Assembly (NCBI RefSeq): GCF_001887775.1
Contig: NZ_CP015519.1
Location: 930,001 to 994,000, forward strand
Source of the DNA: Syntrophotalea acetylenivorans
Lineage (GTDB): Bacteria > Desulfobacterota > Desulfuromonadia > Desulfuromonadales > Syntrophotaleaceae
Length of the DNA stretch: 64,000 bases
Reading direction: 5' to 3'
A program made the translations under genes and the position numbers. The notes under the pieces were generated by a model. That model ran no database searches, was not told the DNA's origin, and saw only the letters and a list, made by a program, of their open reading frames with translations. Positions 18,061-27,480 of this stretch are shown piece after piece (within the stretch, counting starts at the first letter, position 1; every line of letters begins with the position of its first letter).

Positions 18061-19350
18061 TTAACCAGCCAGATGTTGCAACAACTGCCAGAAACCGGGG
18101 AAGGAGGTCTCGGTACAGCCGGTATCGCTTATGGTAATCGGCTTCGATGAACGAAGTGCGGCAACGGCCATGCTCATGGCAATGCGGTGATCACCGCAAG
18201 ACGTCACCATACCGCCGCTCAATTGATCCATGCCACAAATGCTCATACCGTCCTCGCGGGGCTCAACCTGGCCGCCAACAGCGTTAAGGGCGTCGCACAT
18301 CGCGGCAATACGGTCGGTCTCTTTAACCCGCAATTCGTGAGCATCGCGAATGACCGTCGTACCTTCGGCAAAGCAAGCCGCGACACTGACCACCGGAAAT
18401 TCATCGATGGCTCGGGGCACCAGGGCACCACCGATCTCGATACCTTGCAGATGACTGCTGCGCACCAGCAAGTCGGCCACCGGTTCTCCGGAGCGCTCTC
18501 GCGAATCGACCAGTTCGATGGAGCCCCCCATCTGGCGCAAAATATCGATAATGCCGCTGCGGGTCGGGTTGACACCGACATTGCGAATCAGCAGTTCGGA
18601 GCCGGGCGTAATCAGGGCCGCAACCATAAAGAAGGCCGCGGACGAAATATCTCCCGGGACATGAACCTCCTGACCGGTCAGATTGGGACCGCCGACGACC
18701 GTCACCCCACCATCAAAGGGCCTCACGTCGGCACCGAAGTAACTCAGCATCCGTTCGCTGTGATCGCGGGACAGATGGGGCTCTCGCACTGTGGTTTCGC
18801 CATCGGCGTAGAGTCCGGCCAGCATGAGAGCCGACTTGACCTGGGCGCTGGCAATGGGCGATTCATAGGCTGCAGCCTTCAAAGGTCCGCCTTGGATAGC
18901 CAGAGGCGCCCGTTCTCCATCACAACGCCCCCAAATACGGGCTCCCATGGTACCGAGGGGGCCAACAACCCGCTTCATGGGCCGACGACGAAGATATTGA
19001 TCGCCGCTCAAGACGCTGAAAAAGGACTGGCCGGACAGCAAACCGAGCATCAGCCGCATGGTGGTGCCGGAATTGCCGCAATCGATGACATCACCCGGTT
19101 CCTGCAAACCATGGAGGCCACGTCCCTCAATGCGCAACTGTCCGCCCCCAAGCTCCTCGATGGTAATCCCCATGGTACGAAAGGCCTGCAGGGTTGCCAA
19201 GCTGTCCTCGCCCTCAAGAAAGCCGTGCACCAGGGTCGTGCCGCTGGCCAGGGAACCGAGCATGATGGAACGATGGGAGATGGACTTATCGCCGGGAACG
19301 GTAATTTCGCCACGCAAGGAGCCGCAAGAAGCGATGGTTTGCTGTTTCAT
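18061..19350 (-). CDS. aroA: 3-phosphoshikimate 1-carboxyvinyltransferase (EPSP synthase)
   Basis: A 429-residue shikimate-pathway enzyme that transfers the enolpyruvyl group of PEP to shikimate-3-phosphate. VPGDKSISHRSIMLGSLASG near the N-terminus, DCGNSGTTMRLMLGLLSG (about residues 90-107) and LRVKETDRIAAM near residue 345 are the signature blocks. The sequence GNSGTTMRL rather than GNAGTAMRP suggests the class II, less glyphosate-sensitive group; that is inference from the motif. It is followed by cmk and preceded by tyrA. Confidence 0.96.
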   Translation of the reverse strand: MKQQTIASCGSLRGEITVPGDKSISHRSIMLGSLASGTTLVHGFLEGEDSLATLQAFRTMGITIEELGGGQLRIEGRGLHGLQEPGDVIDCGNSGTTMRLMLGLLSGQSFFSVLSGDQYLRRRPMKRVVGPLGTMGARIWGRCDGERAPLAIQGGPLKAAAYESPIASAQVKSALMLAGLYADGETTVREPHLSRDHSERMLSYFGADVRPFDGGVTVVGGPNLTGQEVHVPGDISSAAFFMVAALITPGSELLIRNVGVNPTRSGIIDILRQMGGSIELVDSRERSGEPVADLLVRSSHLQGIEIGGALVPRAIDEFPVVSVAACFAEGTTVIRDAHELRVKETDRIAAMCDALNAVGGQVEPREDGMSICGMDQLSGGMVTSCGDHRIAMSMAVAALRSSKPITISDTGCTETSFPGFWQLLQHLAG

Positions 19351-19371
19351 GAATAGAATTCCAGAGCGCTA

Positions 19372-20238
19372 TCAAAGAAGGGCGTCGCGCCGCTCTTTGG
19401 ACCGCAGAAAAAAGTTAAAAAGACTGTCGTCCTGACCGTCGGCAATGTCCTGTTTGAGCTCGGCAAGCATGGACTCGAAGCCACCGATCATATCGAGCAG
19501 GGCCTCACGATTAGTCAGGGCGATATCCCGCCACATGGAAGGATCGGAAGAAGCGATGCGGGTAAAGTCGCGGAATCCTCCGGCTGAGTACTTGAGGATA
19601 TCCTCCCCGTAGCGGTCGTCGCTGGCCACGGCGTTCACCAAAGCATAAGCTACCATATGGGGCAGATGGCTGATGGCGGCCAGAATGCGATCGTGCTTGG
19701 TCACATCCATGGTCACCACCTCGCTACCGGCCGCTTGCCACATGCGCCGCACCAGCTCCAAGGCCTTCGTATCGGTCCTTTCGGTGGGAGTCAGAATACA
19801 ACGCCGATCTTGGTAGAGACTGGCGAAGGCCGCAACAGCCCCGCTCCGTTCAGTGCCGGCAATGGGATGTCCCGGGACAAAATGGACTCCGGCCGGAACC
19901 AGCGGTTCGATTTCGGCTACGATGTGCTCCTTGACACTGCCACCGTCGGTAAGAATAGCCCCCGGCTTCATATGGGGCAGCACCCGGGCTGCCATAACAG
20001 GCAGGGTCTTCACCGGCGTAGAAAGAAAAACTACATCGGCGTCCGCCACTGCCGCCTCGGCATCCTGACTGAAACGGTCGATTACGCCGAGTTCAACAGC
20101 CTGCTGCAAATTGGCCAGTCCCCGGCCGACCCCGGTCACCACACCCACCGCACCGGCCGCCTTAAGCGCCAGAGCCAGCGAACCGCCGATAAGCCCGGTG
20201 CCGATCACGGTCATTTTCGGTATCAGTAAATCCTGCAT
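19372..20238 (-). CDS. tyrA: prephenate dehydrogenase
   Basis: A 288-residue NAD(P)-dependent enzyme of tyrosine synthesis that makes 4-hydroxyphenylpyruvate from prephenate (or tyrosine from arogenate). The dinucleotide fold is KMTVIGTGLIGGSLALALK (residues 8-26). FVPGHPIAGTERSG (about residue 137-150) and LAAISHLPHMVAYALV carry the conserved catalytic histidines. There is no chorismate mutase domain, unlike enteric TyrA, and no ACT domain. It lies between pheA and aroA in the same direction. Confidence 0.94.
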   Translation of the reverse strand: MQDLLIPKMTVIGTGLIGGSLALALKAAGAVGVVTGVGRGLANLQQAVELGVIDRFSQDAEAAVADADVVFLSTPVKTLPVMAARVLPHMKPGAILTDGGSVKEHIVAEIEPLVPAGVHFVPGHPIAGTERSGAVAAFASLYQDRRCILTPTERTDTKALELVRRMWQAAGSEVVTMDVTKHDRILAAISHLPHMVAYALVNAVASDDRYGEDILKYSAGGFRDFTRIASSDPSMWRDIALTNREALLDMIGGFESMLAELKQDIADGQDDSLFNFFLRSKERRDALL

Positions 20239-20302
20239 TTGATAAAAATATCCCTTTTAAGATGAACTCGCAGAAGCTTACGGGTGGCTAAGCAAAACCA
20301 CC

Positions 20303-21373
20303 TCAACGGGAGCGGGCATAAGAGCCGAGCACACGCAACTCCTGACAGCAGCCCCTTAATTCCTCGATGGCCTCCGCCACTTTAGCGTCCTGCACATGGC
20401 CGTCCATGTCGAGAAAAAAGACATATTCCCACGCCTTCTTTTTCATCGGCCGGCTCTCAATCTTACTCAAATTGATGCCCCGATTGCTGAAAGGCTTGAG
20501 CATGCTGTAGAGAATGCCCGGCTCATCCTTCACGCTGAACATAACCGATGTCTTATCCTGCGCGCTCGGTGCCGGGATGTTGCGGCCGATCACCAGAAAA
20601 CGGGTCAGGTTGTTGGGATTATCCTGAATTTTCTGTTTCACCGTCTTCAACCCGTACATGGTGGCTGCGACCTCGCCGGCAATGGCGGCCACGCTCTCAT
20701 CCTCCGAGGCCATCTGCGCCGCCAATGCGGTGCTGCCTACGTCGACCAGAGCCGTGTCGGGCAGATTCTCCTCCAACCACTGACGGCACTGGGCCAAGGC
20801 CTGAGGATGCGAAACGACCTTGCGCACGTCTTCCATGCGACCGGTCAAGGAAAGCAGATTGTGCTCGATTTCCAGCAATATTTCGGCGTTAATCTTCAAC
20901 TCAGAGCGAATGAACATGTCGAGGGTATGAGAAACGACCCCCTCGGTGGAATTTTCCACCGGCACGACCCCATAAGGAGCGCGGCCGCGACAGACCTCTT
21001 CGAAAACCGCCGGGATGCTTTTTTGTGCCACCAGCTGGGCGGAAAGGCCGAACTGACGAAGGGCCGCCTGATGGGTAAAGGTCGCCGGCGGGCCTAGATA
21101 TGCGATCTTCATCGGCTGTTCCAGCGCCAGGGAAGCTGAGATGATCTCGCGAAATACTCGCCGCACCCCATCGGCCGGAAAGGACCCGGTGTTGCGGGTT
21201 AAGCGCTCGAAGATGGCCTGCTCCCGGCCGGGCACATAAAATTCCTGGCTGCTGTTGACCTTGGTACGGCCTACCTCTTTGACCACCTCAGCCCGGCGGT
21301 TGAGAAGTTCCAGTATCTGGTCGTCGATCCGGTCGATCTGGTCCCGCAATTCATCGAGCTTTCCCTTTGCCAT
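20303..21373 (-). CDS. pheA: chorismate mutase / prephenate dehydratase (P-protein)
   Basis: A 356-residue bifunctional enzyme of phenylalanine synthesis. Residues 5-85 are an AroQ chorismate mutase (LRDQIDRIDDQILELLNRRA). Residues about 90-270 are the prephenate dehydratase (KIAYLGPPATFTHQAAL, VPVENSTEGVVSHTLDMF, TRFLVIGR). Residues about 280-350 are an ACT domain that binds phenylalanine for feedback control (KTSVMFSVKDEPGILYSML, ESRPMKKKAWEYVFF). It is the first gene of the pheA-tyrA-aroA-cmk-ispH-rpsA run and is divergent from the aminotransferase. Confidence 0.96.
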   Translation of the reverse strand: MAKGKLDELRDQIDRIDDQILELLNRRAEVVKEVGRTKVNSSQEFYVPGREQAIFERLTRNTGSFPADGVRRVFREIISASLALEQPMKIAYLGPPATFTHQAALRQFGLSAQLVAQKSIPAVFEEVCRGRAPYGVVPVENSTEGVVSHTLDMFIRSELKINAEILLEIEHNLLSLTGRMEDVRKVVSHPQALAQCRQWLEENLPDTALVDVGSTALAAQMASEDESVAAIAGEVAATMYGLKTVKQKIQDNPNNLTRFLVIGRNIPAPSAQDKTSVMFSVKDEPGILYSMLKPFSNRGINLSKIESRPMKKKAWEYVFFLDMDGHVQDAKVAEAIEELRGCCQELRVLGSYARSR

Positions 21374-21536
21374 AACAACCCCTTCTTAATGGTTTCAAGC
21401 TGTACAATCTAGCGAATCCCTCAACAAAAATCAACGATGTTGGCACGCCAATGATGCCTGCTTTCCCCTTGACCGGCCAGGGACCAGAAGCTAAACTGCC
21501 GCAATTCAGACCATTACAGACCTATAAGGAGCGGCC

Positions 21537-22727
21537 ATGAGCATATCCATCAAGATCGCCAACTACATCGAGCGGGCCAGCTGGATCCGCAAAATGTTTG
21601 AAGAGGGAGCGCGCCTGCGTGCCGAGCGGGGCGCTGAGAACATCTTCGATTTTACCATCGGCAACCCCTCTACCGAGCCTCCTGCAAGCCTGCAACAAGA
21701 GCTTCTCAAACTGGCTCAACAACCGGTCCCCGGCATGCACCGTTATATGAGCAACGCCGGTTACGAGGAGACCCGTCAGGCGGTGGCCGACCATATTTCC
21801 AAAAACGCATCACAACAAATCGAGGCGAACCATGTCATCATGACCTGCGGCGCCGGCGGCGGTCTCAACGTCGTGCTCAAAACGATTCTTAATCCCGGCG
21901 AAGAAGTGATTATCCTCACTCCCTACTTCGTTGAGTACATGTTCTATATCGACAATCACGGCGGCACAGCCGAAACAGTGGCGACCGATCCCGAGACCTT
22001 TCAGCTCGACGTGGCCGCCATCGAAGCCGCCATCGGTCCCAATACCCGGGCCATCATCATCAATTCCCCCAACAACCCCACCGGGGTTATCTATCCCGCC
22101 GAAACTCTGCAGGCCTTTGGCGAAATGCTGGCCCGCAGGGAGCAGGAACTGGGTCGTACCCTGTTTGTCATTTCCGACGAACCCTACGCGCGACTGGCCT
22201 ATGAAGGCCAAAGCGTGCCTTGCATTTTCAACCACATTAAAAACTCGGTAATCGTCACCTCCCACTCCAAGGACTTGGCTTTGCCCGGCGAGCGGATCGG
22301 CTATCTGGCCGCCAACCCCGCTATGGACGGGGTCGAGCAATTCATGGGAGGGGCGATCTTCTGCAACCGGGTGCTCGGCTTTGTCAATGCCCCGGCCTTG
22401 ATGCAACGCCTGGTGACCAACCTGCAGGAAGAGAGCGTCGACATCAATGCTTATCAGGAAAAACGCGACCTGCTCTATGATCACCTGACCGGACTCGGCT
22501 TTAAGATGGTCAAACCGCAGGGCGGATTCTACTTCTTTCCCGAATCACCCCTGGAAGACGATGTGGCCTTTGCTCAGCTGGCTCAAAAACACAATATCCT
22601 GGTGGTGCCGGGACGGGGCTTCGGCGCTCCCGGCTATTTCCGCATCGCCTATTGTGTTGAACGCGAGATGATTGAGCGCAGCCTGCCCGCCTGGGATAAG
22701 CTGGCAAAAGAAGCAGGCTTGCCCTGA
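21537..22727 (+). CDS. class I/II PLP-dependent aminotransferase
   Basis: A 396-residue fold-type I aminotransferase. IINSPNNPTGVIYP (about residue 172-185) is the conserved substrate-binding Asn-Pro block. ISDEPYARLAYEG holds the Asp/Tyr pair that contacts PLP, and SHSKDLALPGERIGYLA contains the Schiff-base lysine. FRIAYCVEREMIERSL is the C-terminal Arg region. Its place, divergent from pheA, suggests it transaminates aromatic or aspartate-family keto acids; that is inference. A GGAG site precedes the start, and a strong terminator follows. Confidence 0.9.
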   Translation: MSISIKIANYIERASWIRKMFEEGARLRAERGAENIFDFTIGNPSTEPPASLQQELLKLAQQPVPGMHRYMSNAGYEETRQAVADHISKNASQQIEANHVIMTCGAGGGLNVVLKTILNPGEEVIILTPYFVEYMFYIDNHGGTAETVATDPETFQLDVAAIEAAIGPNTRAIIINSPNNPTGVIYPAETLQAFGEMLARREQELGRTLFVISDEPYARLAYEGQSVPCIFNHIKNSVIVTSHSKDLALPGERIGYLAANPAMDGVEQFMGGAIFCNRVLGFVNAPALMQRLVTNLQEESVDINAYQEKRDLLYDHLTGLGFKMVKPQGGFYFFPESPLEDDVAFAQLAQKHNILVVPGRGFGAPGYFRIAYCVEREMIERSLPAWDKLAKEAGLP

Positions 22728-22750
22728 CAACAGCTGCAAAACTGAAACTA

Positions 22751-22787
22751 CAAGAAGCCCGGTGCGCATCCGCACCGGGCTTCTTGT
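22751..22787 (+). terminator. terminator of the aminotransferase gene
   Basis: A 16-base perfect stem (CAAGAAGCCCGGTGCG and its complement) around a four-base loop, followed by a T-rich stretch. Confidence 0.92.
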
Positions 22788-22826
22788 TTGCCTGGCTTTT
22801 TTGACAAGCCTTTAACCCAATTCATT

Positions 22827-22918
22827 CACCACGAAGAGCACGAAGGACACGAAGACAAACTGACCTTTTAAAACAGAACTTATAGGGCTTCTTCGTGCTC
22901 TTCGTGTCCTTCGTGGTA
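22827..22918. repeat. inverted repeat built from nine-base CACGAAG units
   Basis: The left arm (22829-22854) reads as a CCACGAAG cap then two nine-base units, AGCACGAAG and GACACGAAG. The right arm (22890-22916) is the complement of the same pieces with the two units in swapped order. The centre is A+T-rich. It occupies the gap between the aminotransferase terminator and the thioredoxin-like gene. Confidence 0.75.
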
Positions 22919-22972
22919 ACAGCTTCTGCTTCAACTTAAATCTCTTGGTTAGACAGAACATCTAACAAACCT

Positions 22973-23524
22973 CTATTGCCGCCACTTGATCGAGCACCCC
23001 ATCGACGGCCTCTGCTCCACCGGCGGATCGTCCCCAGCCACCAGCGCCGTCATTGCCGCACGCAACTCCTGCCGCGAAACTGCTCCCTCATCCTTCCAGT
23101 TGTCATCGATACGCCCATGGTAAAAAAGCCGCCCATTACCGTCAAAGAGGTAAGGATCAGGGGTACACTGAGCGCGGAACGCCCTTGCCACCTGTTGATC
23201 ATTATCCACCAGGTAGGGAAAAGAGATGCCGATCTCAGAAACCAGTTCGGTCATGCGCTGCGGAGCATCGTCCGGATAATCGGGATGAATATTGGAATTG
23301 ATCGCCACAGTATTGATACCCTGCCCGCCAAACTCTTCAGCCAGGCAAATCAGGCGGGGCCACTGGGCTTTAGCGTAGGGACAATGGTTACAGGTAAAGA
23401 CCACCAGCAGTCCTTTGTGGCCTGACAGGCTGTCGCTCGCATAGGCTCGTCCGTCCGAGTCGTTGAGCCGAAAGGCGGGCATGGGGCTGCCGAAGGGCAG
23501 ATCGACGGAATGTACCAGAGCCAT
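22973..23524 (-). CDS. thioredoxin-fold AhpC/TSA-like protein
   Basis: A 183-residue protein starting at the ATG at 23524, which has a strong AAAGGAGG site. The order of elements is that of redoxin/AhpC-TSA proteins: FGSPMPAFRLNDSDGRAYAS, then LLVVFTCNHCPYAKAQWPRL with a CxxC at about residue 50, then INSNIHPDYPDDAPQRM, and a cis-Pro region CTPDPYLFDGNGRLFYHG. Relatives are often called thioredoxin family proteins with a CPY motif. The partner is unknown. It has no signal peptide. Confidence 0.85.
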   Translation of the reverse strand: MALVHSVDLPFGSPMPAFRLNDSDGRAYASDSLSGHKGLLVVFTCNHCPYAKAQWPRLICLAEEFGGQGINTVAINSNIHPDYPDDAPQRMTELVSEIGISFPYLVDNDQQVARAFRAQCTPDPYLFDGNGRLFYHGRIDDNWKDEGAVSRQELRAAMTALVAGDDPPVEQRPSMGCSIKWRQ

Positions 23525-23604
23525 AGCAAAACCTCCTTTCGTTACAGGATGCATCTGGAGCAACTATACCAATCGACCGGCATGGTTGCTTTGCTGATCG
23601 CAAA

Positions 23605-24027
23605 TTACTTCTCGAACACCATCTTTTTACCCTGATCGTCGATGGCCACATAAGCAAACTTTGCTTCGGTGACCTTAAAGCTGGGGCAAGCCTGCTTCGA
23701 GTTCCGCAAGGGGGCCTCCACCCAGACTTCAATATCAAGAGTTACCGAGGTGTTGCCGACCCGCACCACGTTCCCGTAGCAGGTGACGATATCGCCGATC
23801 TGAACAGGCTTGATAAATTTCATCGACTCTACCGCAACGGTTACCGTACGGGTGCCGGTAATCTGTTTGGACATGATGCCGCCGGCAATATCCATCTGGG
23901 CCATAATCCACCCCCCGAAGATATCGCCGTTGACATTGGTGTCGGCCGGCATGGCCAGAGTACGGAGAATAAGTTTCCCTTCCGGCAGCGGACAGGTTGA
24001 ATTTTCATTGGCTACAGGACAATCCAT
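23605..24027 (-). CDS. acyl-CoA thioesterase (YciA-like hotdog)
   Basis: A 140-residue single hotdog domain. TLAMPADTNVNGDIFGGWIMAQMD (residues 23-46, quoted here as two adjoining blocks TLAMPADTNVNG and DIFGGWIMAQMD) is the diagnostic YciA/BACH motif with the catalytic Asp. VESMKFIKPVQIGDIVTCYG is the following strand set. Such enzymes hydrolyse acyl-CoAs of mixed length. It is read toward the thioredoxin-like gene with about 80 bases between. Confidence 0.88.
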   Translation of the reverse strand: MDCPVANENSTCPLPEGKLILRTLAMPADTNVNGDIFGGWIMAQMDIAGGIMSKQITGTRTVTVAVESMKFIKPVQIGDIVTCYGNVVRVGNTSVTLDIEVWVEAPLRNSKQACPSFKVTEAKFAYVAIDDQGKKMVFEK

Positions 24028-24306
24028 AAGATCCCAACCTTTTCATAAATACAGACATTAAAAACAACAGCAGGCACGCGGCCGCAAAATGCAACCGGGG
24101 CAGGATAACGGCAGGGTTAAATCCCTTGAGCTATTTATACACCTTTTTACCATTTCCTCCCTGTCAGGTAAACTGGTGGGAAGATTCGCTCATCAAGGCT
24201 CATCACCTTTCCCAGATCGATGGACGAATGAACCAGTTTCGCATTGACCCATTACCGTCAACCTTCTAAGATGTGTTGAATATTCTTTGAATTCGGAGAT
24301 TTAATC

Positions 24307-24486
24307 ATGAAAATTGTAATCGATAAAAAAGTCTGTAAAGGTAGCGGTCTCTGCGTAAAGGCCTGCCCCGTTGGCGCCATTACCCTGAAGAACGGCAAAG
24401 CGGTTATCGATGACGAAAAATGTGATCTCGATGGCATCTGTATTCCCGCCTGCCCTCACGATGCCATTTCACTAGAAGAAGAGTAA
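24307..24486 (+). CDS. small 4Fe-4S ferredoxin
   Basis: A 59-residue protein from the ATG at 24307 to the TAA at 24484. It has a clear first cluster motif CKGSGLCVKACPVGAI (C-x5-C-x3-CP) and a second, CDLDGICIPACPHDAI, with its cysteines spaced C-x5-C-x3-CP as well. Each lacks the standard second CxxC spacing of clostridial ferredoxins (C-x2-C-x2-C-x3-CP), so each half has three cysteines. An acidic tail (EEE) suits a soluble electron carrier. The gene is monocistronic with its own terminator. The cluster count (one or two, 3Fe or 4Fe) is not settled by the sequence. Confidence 0.85.
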   Translation: MKIVIDKKVCKGSGLCVKACPVGAITLKNGKAVIDDEKCDLDGICIPACPHDAISLEEE

Positions 24487-24537
24487 CACCACCTGGATTT
24501 TACGATCTAATTCAGTTTTTCTCACAAACCGGCTATA

Positions 24538-24573
24538 AAAAAAGGGGACGGCCAGTGGGCCGTCCCCTTTTAT
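24538..24573 (+). terminator. terminator of the ferredoxin gene
   Basis: A G+C-rich stem GGGGACGGCC / GGCCGTCCCC flanked by A-run and T-run, so it can act in both directions. Confidence 0.9.
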
Positions 24574-24630
24574 ATTGTGCTTCAGAGCTGATAGATTCAG
24601 CCACGAATCATTTTTCCCAAAACATCGCGA

Positions 24631-24885
24631 CTAACCCTTCTGTTCCGTATCAGCACCAATAGCCTCATATTCTGCAAGAGTCAGCTGGCCGTCATGGTCG
24701 GTATCTGCTTTCACAAAACAATTCATCAAGGCCTCGCAGGGGGTGGCTTCTTTGGCAGAGATAGAGCCATTCCCATCGACATCAAGTTCTTCAAAAGCGG
24801 GCAATTTGCTCCCGTCAGCCATAACAGCAGTCGAAGTTAAAGCTAAAGCACCAGCAGCCAGTAGAATAACGAAGGTCTTTTTCAT
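24631..24885 (-). CDS. exported EF-hand protein
   Basis: An 84-residue protein with a cleavable signal peptide (KKTFVILLAAGALALTSTAVMA, cut near residue 23). It has two EF-hand calcium loops: DVDGNGSISAKE (about residues 35-46) and DTDHDGQLTLAE (about 61-72). Both have the D-x-D-G spacing. A cysteine pair (PCEALMNCF) between the loops could form a disulphide. It should be a periplasmic calcium-binding protein; the partner is unknown. A GGAGAA ribosome site precedes the start. Confidence 0.88.
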   Translation of the reverse strand: MKKTFVILLAAGALALTSTAVMADGSKLPAFEELDVDGNGSISAKEATPCEALMNCFVKADTDHDGQLTLAEYEAIGADTEQKG

Positions 24886-25160
24886 GATCGTTCTCCTTTA
24901 GCAAAAGAAGTAAGCGGGACCGTCCAATTACGGTTGCTCTAGACCATATCAACCTTCATGCCAAAACATTTTTCATTTTGTTTTTCAGGCCCTTAAATGT
25001 ATGAACAGCCTGAACGGAGTATTCATCTTCCAATATCTGTCACCTGCAGGAAACACATCACGGGGAAGAAACAATCAACTCCTTAATTTTTAAGGACTAA
25101 TTGACGTTGCCAAATACAGACAGCGACAATTGACTCTTCATTCCCTATCAATAAACCAAA

Positions 25161-25406
25161 TCAGTCGGCGGATGGCGTCTTACTCTTATCCGACTTTGAC
25201 CGGGAATACTGACCGCGCTTGACCAGAATTGCTGCCAATAAGCCCACAATAAATCCACCCACAGCTGTCAGAAACAGCAAAACGATAGCAGGGATCTCTG
25301 CCGTCATCCAAAGAAATCGCGCCTGCACAGGAGCGGTATTCTGAATAACGACCAACACAACCCCTAAACTGATCAGCAGCAGAACTGCAAATTTGATCCT
25401 ATGCAT
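25161..25406 (-). CDS. LapA/DUF1049 family membrane protein
   Basis: An 81-residue protein with two membrane segments: residues about 5-24 (KFAVLLLISLGVVLVVIQNT) and about 40-64 (AIVLLFLTAVGGFIVGLLAAILV). The QNTAPVQARFLWMTAEIP stretch between them is characteristic of the lipopolysaccharide assembly protein A (LapA) domain family. A charged tail (RGQYSRSKSDKSK) follows. The role here is inferred from the family. It is a single gene with a GGAGGAGT site. Confidence 0.82.
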   Translation of the reverse strand: MHRIKFAVLLLISLGVVLVVIQNTAPVQARFLWMTAEIPAIVLLFLTAVGGFIVGLLAAILVKRGQYSRSKSDKSKTPSAD

Positions 25407-25789
25407 CTCCGTACTCCTCCCTTCACTATGATTATTTGTAGAACCTCATAAGAGTTTATCAGATTACGGTTCCTCTAAAAACCGGCACGAACTCCTGAGT
25501 ATAATTCGTTGTTGCTGCAAACGGCCCATTTCAACCCTATAATCTTTCTCAACAATACTATTCTAACATCTTGATTTGCCGTGAACTTTACCCAATACTT
25601 AAATCAGCTTCTATGTCGATTTCTGCAAGCCAAAGTACAAACATAAATAACACCGAAACTAACGGGGGAAATTCCATCCCGACTTCTATTGTCCGCCCGA
25701 ACAACCGTACAGCATTTCCCTACTTCCTCTCCGAACGTCTGACAATTAGCCGGAAAAGGCAGCACGCCGGGAGGAGGTTCCCCCACAAC
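25407..25789. other. non-coding gap at the edge of the rearranged region
   Basis: Upstream of the Mos-like fragment no convincing gene is seen. An open plus-strand frame continues from 25571 into the fragment, but its first 75 codons have no recognisable family and look like non-coding sequence. Confidence 0.4.
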
Positions 25790-26024
25790 AAAGGCCTGCT
25801 GAAATCCCATTCCCACATCAAGCCCATCCGTCTGATCCCCGCCCTGCACATCATCAAGATCGGCGGTCATGGCGTCATGGATTACGGCCGCGAGGTGGTG
25901 GTACCGCTGGTAGAAGAAATCGGTGAAGCTTCAAAAGACCACAAACTACTGATTGTAACCGGGGGTGGAGGGCGGGTGGGGTATATCCTCGATATCGGTG
26001 TTGAACTCGGTATGGCCGCTGCCC
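25790..26024 (+). pseudogene. molybdenum-storage-protein-like kinase fragment, 3' truncated
   Basis: About 78 codons match the N-terminal part of molybdenum storage protein subunits, which belong to the amino acid kinase/UMP kinase fold. The key blocks are LHIIKIGGHGVMDYGREVV (first strand and glycine-rich nucleotide loop) and DHKLLIVTGGGGRVGYILD. The homology stops at about 26020, where the end of recJ begins on the other strand; the rest of the fold (about 190 residues) is missing. No credible start is seen upstream. It is a remnant left by a rearrangement. Confidence 0.65.
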
Positions 26025-26025
26025 G

Positions 26026-27480
26026 TTACAGAACCGACTCGACGGCACGGAGGTCTTTTACTTTGAGCTGCACGGAACTTCGGCCGCGCCATTCGTTGAT
26101 ACCCGGGGTGAAGAGCAGGTCGAATTCCCCGGCCAGCTCATCAATCCGCTCTGCCATGCCGAAGGCAATACAGGCCTGACTGTAACCACCCTGAAGGGCG
26201 GTAAAACGCAGATGCTTATCCCCAAGAATCTGTACCTGTTGAGCGCGTAGCTGGCGAGCCACCAACAGCGGCTGAGGGTTACCGACACCGAAAGGGGCCA
26301 AGCGCTCTAGCTCGGCCACCGTCTGTGGTGTCAATTCTTCAAGGAGCACCTCCTGATCAAACAGATGGCGCGGTTGTAGCTGATCGTTACTCAGTTCTTT
26401 TTCCGCCACCGTCTCGAAGGTGCTGGCGAAGGCATCGATATTGTCGGCAGGGATCGATAAACCTGCGGCGAATTCATGGCCTCCATAGGCGCTCAGATGC
26501 TGCTGAGAATCGTGCAACGCTCGATAGAGGTGAAAACCGCGAATTGAGCGGGCCGACCCCTTGCCAATGCCATTTTCAACGGCTATGAGCACCGTCGGCC
26601 GGTAAAAACGTTCCACCAGACGACTGGCAACGATGCCGATGACTCCCGAGTGCCATTCGGGGTCGGCGAGGACGATACTGCGCTGCGCCGGATCATACGT
26701 CTCCGCAAGTTGCTCCAGAGCCTGTTCCAGGGTTTGCTGTTCGATCATTTGGCGCTGGCGATTACAGTCGTCGAGTTGCCGGGCACTCTCCAAGGCCTTG
26801 ACCGGGGAAGCCTCAAGGAGCAGGCCTACTCCCTGAGCAGCATCCTGCAAGCGACCGGCGGCGTTTAAGCGAGGGGCCAGTCGAAAACCGACGCTGCCGC
26901 AATTGACCTCTTTGACATCGGCGACTTCTCTTAATGCGGCGATCCCCGGCCGTTGCCCCTGATTCAGTACTGTCAGGCCGGCTTTGACCAGAATCCGGTT
27001 GAGTCCGTTTAAGGGAGCGATATCGGCGATGGTGCCGAGAGCCACCAAATCGAGGCTGCACCGCAGGTCCGGTTCGGGACGATCCTGAAACCAGCCCTTT
27101 TGCCGCAGGCGACTGCGCAGGGCCACCAACAGCATAAAAGCCACCCCGACGCCCGCCAGACCCTTGTCGGGAAAGGCACAGTCCGGCCGGTGCGGGTTGA
27201 TGACCGCCAGGGCTTCCGGAAGCTGTTCGGGAGGCTGGTGGTGATCGGTGATGATCAGGTCGAGACCGAGTTTTTTGGCCAGGCGAGCTTCCTTATGAGC
27301 CGACACCCCGCAATCGACAGACACCGCCACCTTGGCACCACTGTCCGCAGCCCGTTGCAGAGCTTCGCCGGAAAGACCATATCCATCCACCAGTCGCAAT
27401 GGAATATAGTAGTCTACAGGCGCTCCAAAAGAACGTAAATTCTCCACCAGCAAGGCGCTGGCGGTGATGCCATCCACATC
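26026..27480 (-). pseudogene. recJ: 5'-truncated recJ, single-strand exonuclease
   Basis: An open frame of 484 codons covers most of RecJ. The DHH motif (LIITDHHQPPEQLP), the DHHA1 domain (GGHEFAAGLSIPADN) and the C-terminal OB region are present to a natural stop at 26026. At the 5' end, motif I begins in the middle: codons for DVDGITAS are preceded directly by an in-frame TAA at 27481-27483, so the first 80 or so residues and part of the metal-binding DYDVDG are lost. The only start left is the GTG of that motif. RecJ is an essential-grade 5'-3' DNase of recombination and repair, so an intact copy may exist elsewhere. Confidence 0.75.

Noticed and set aside
18187-19356. 389-codon plus-strand frame opposite aroA
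   Set aside because: Shadow of aroA; product is low-complexity with no family features.
22827-22918. Possible short CRISPR array
   Set aside because: Units are nine bases, in inverted arms, with no spacers and no cas genes.
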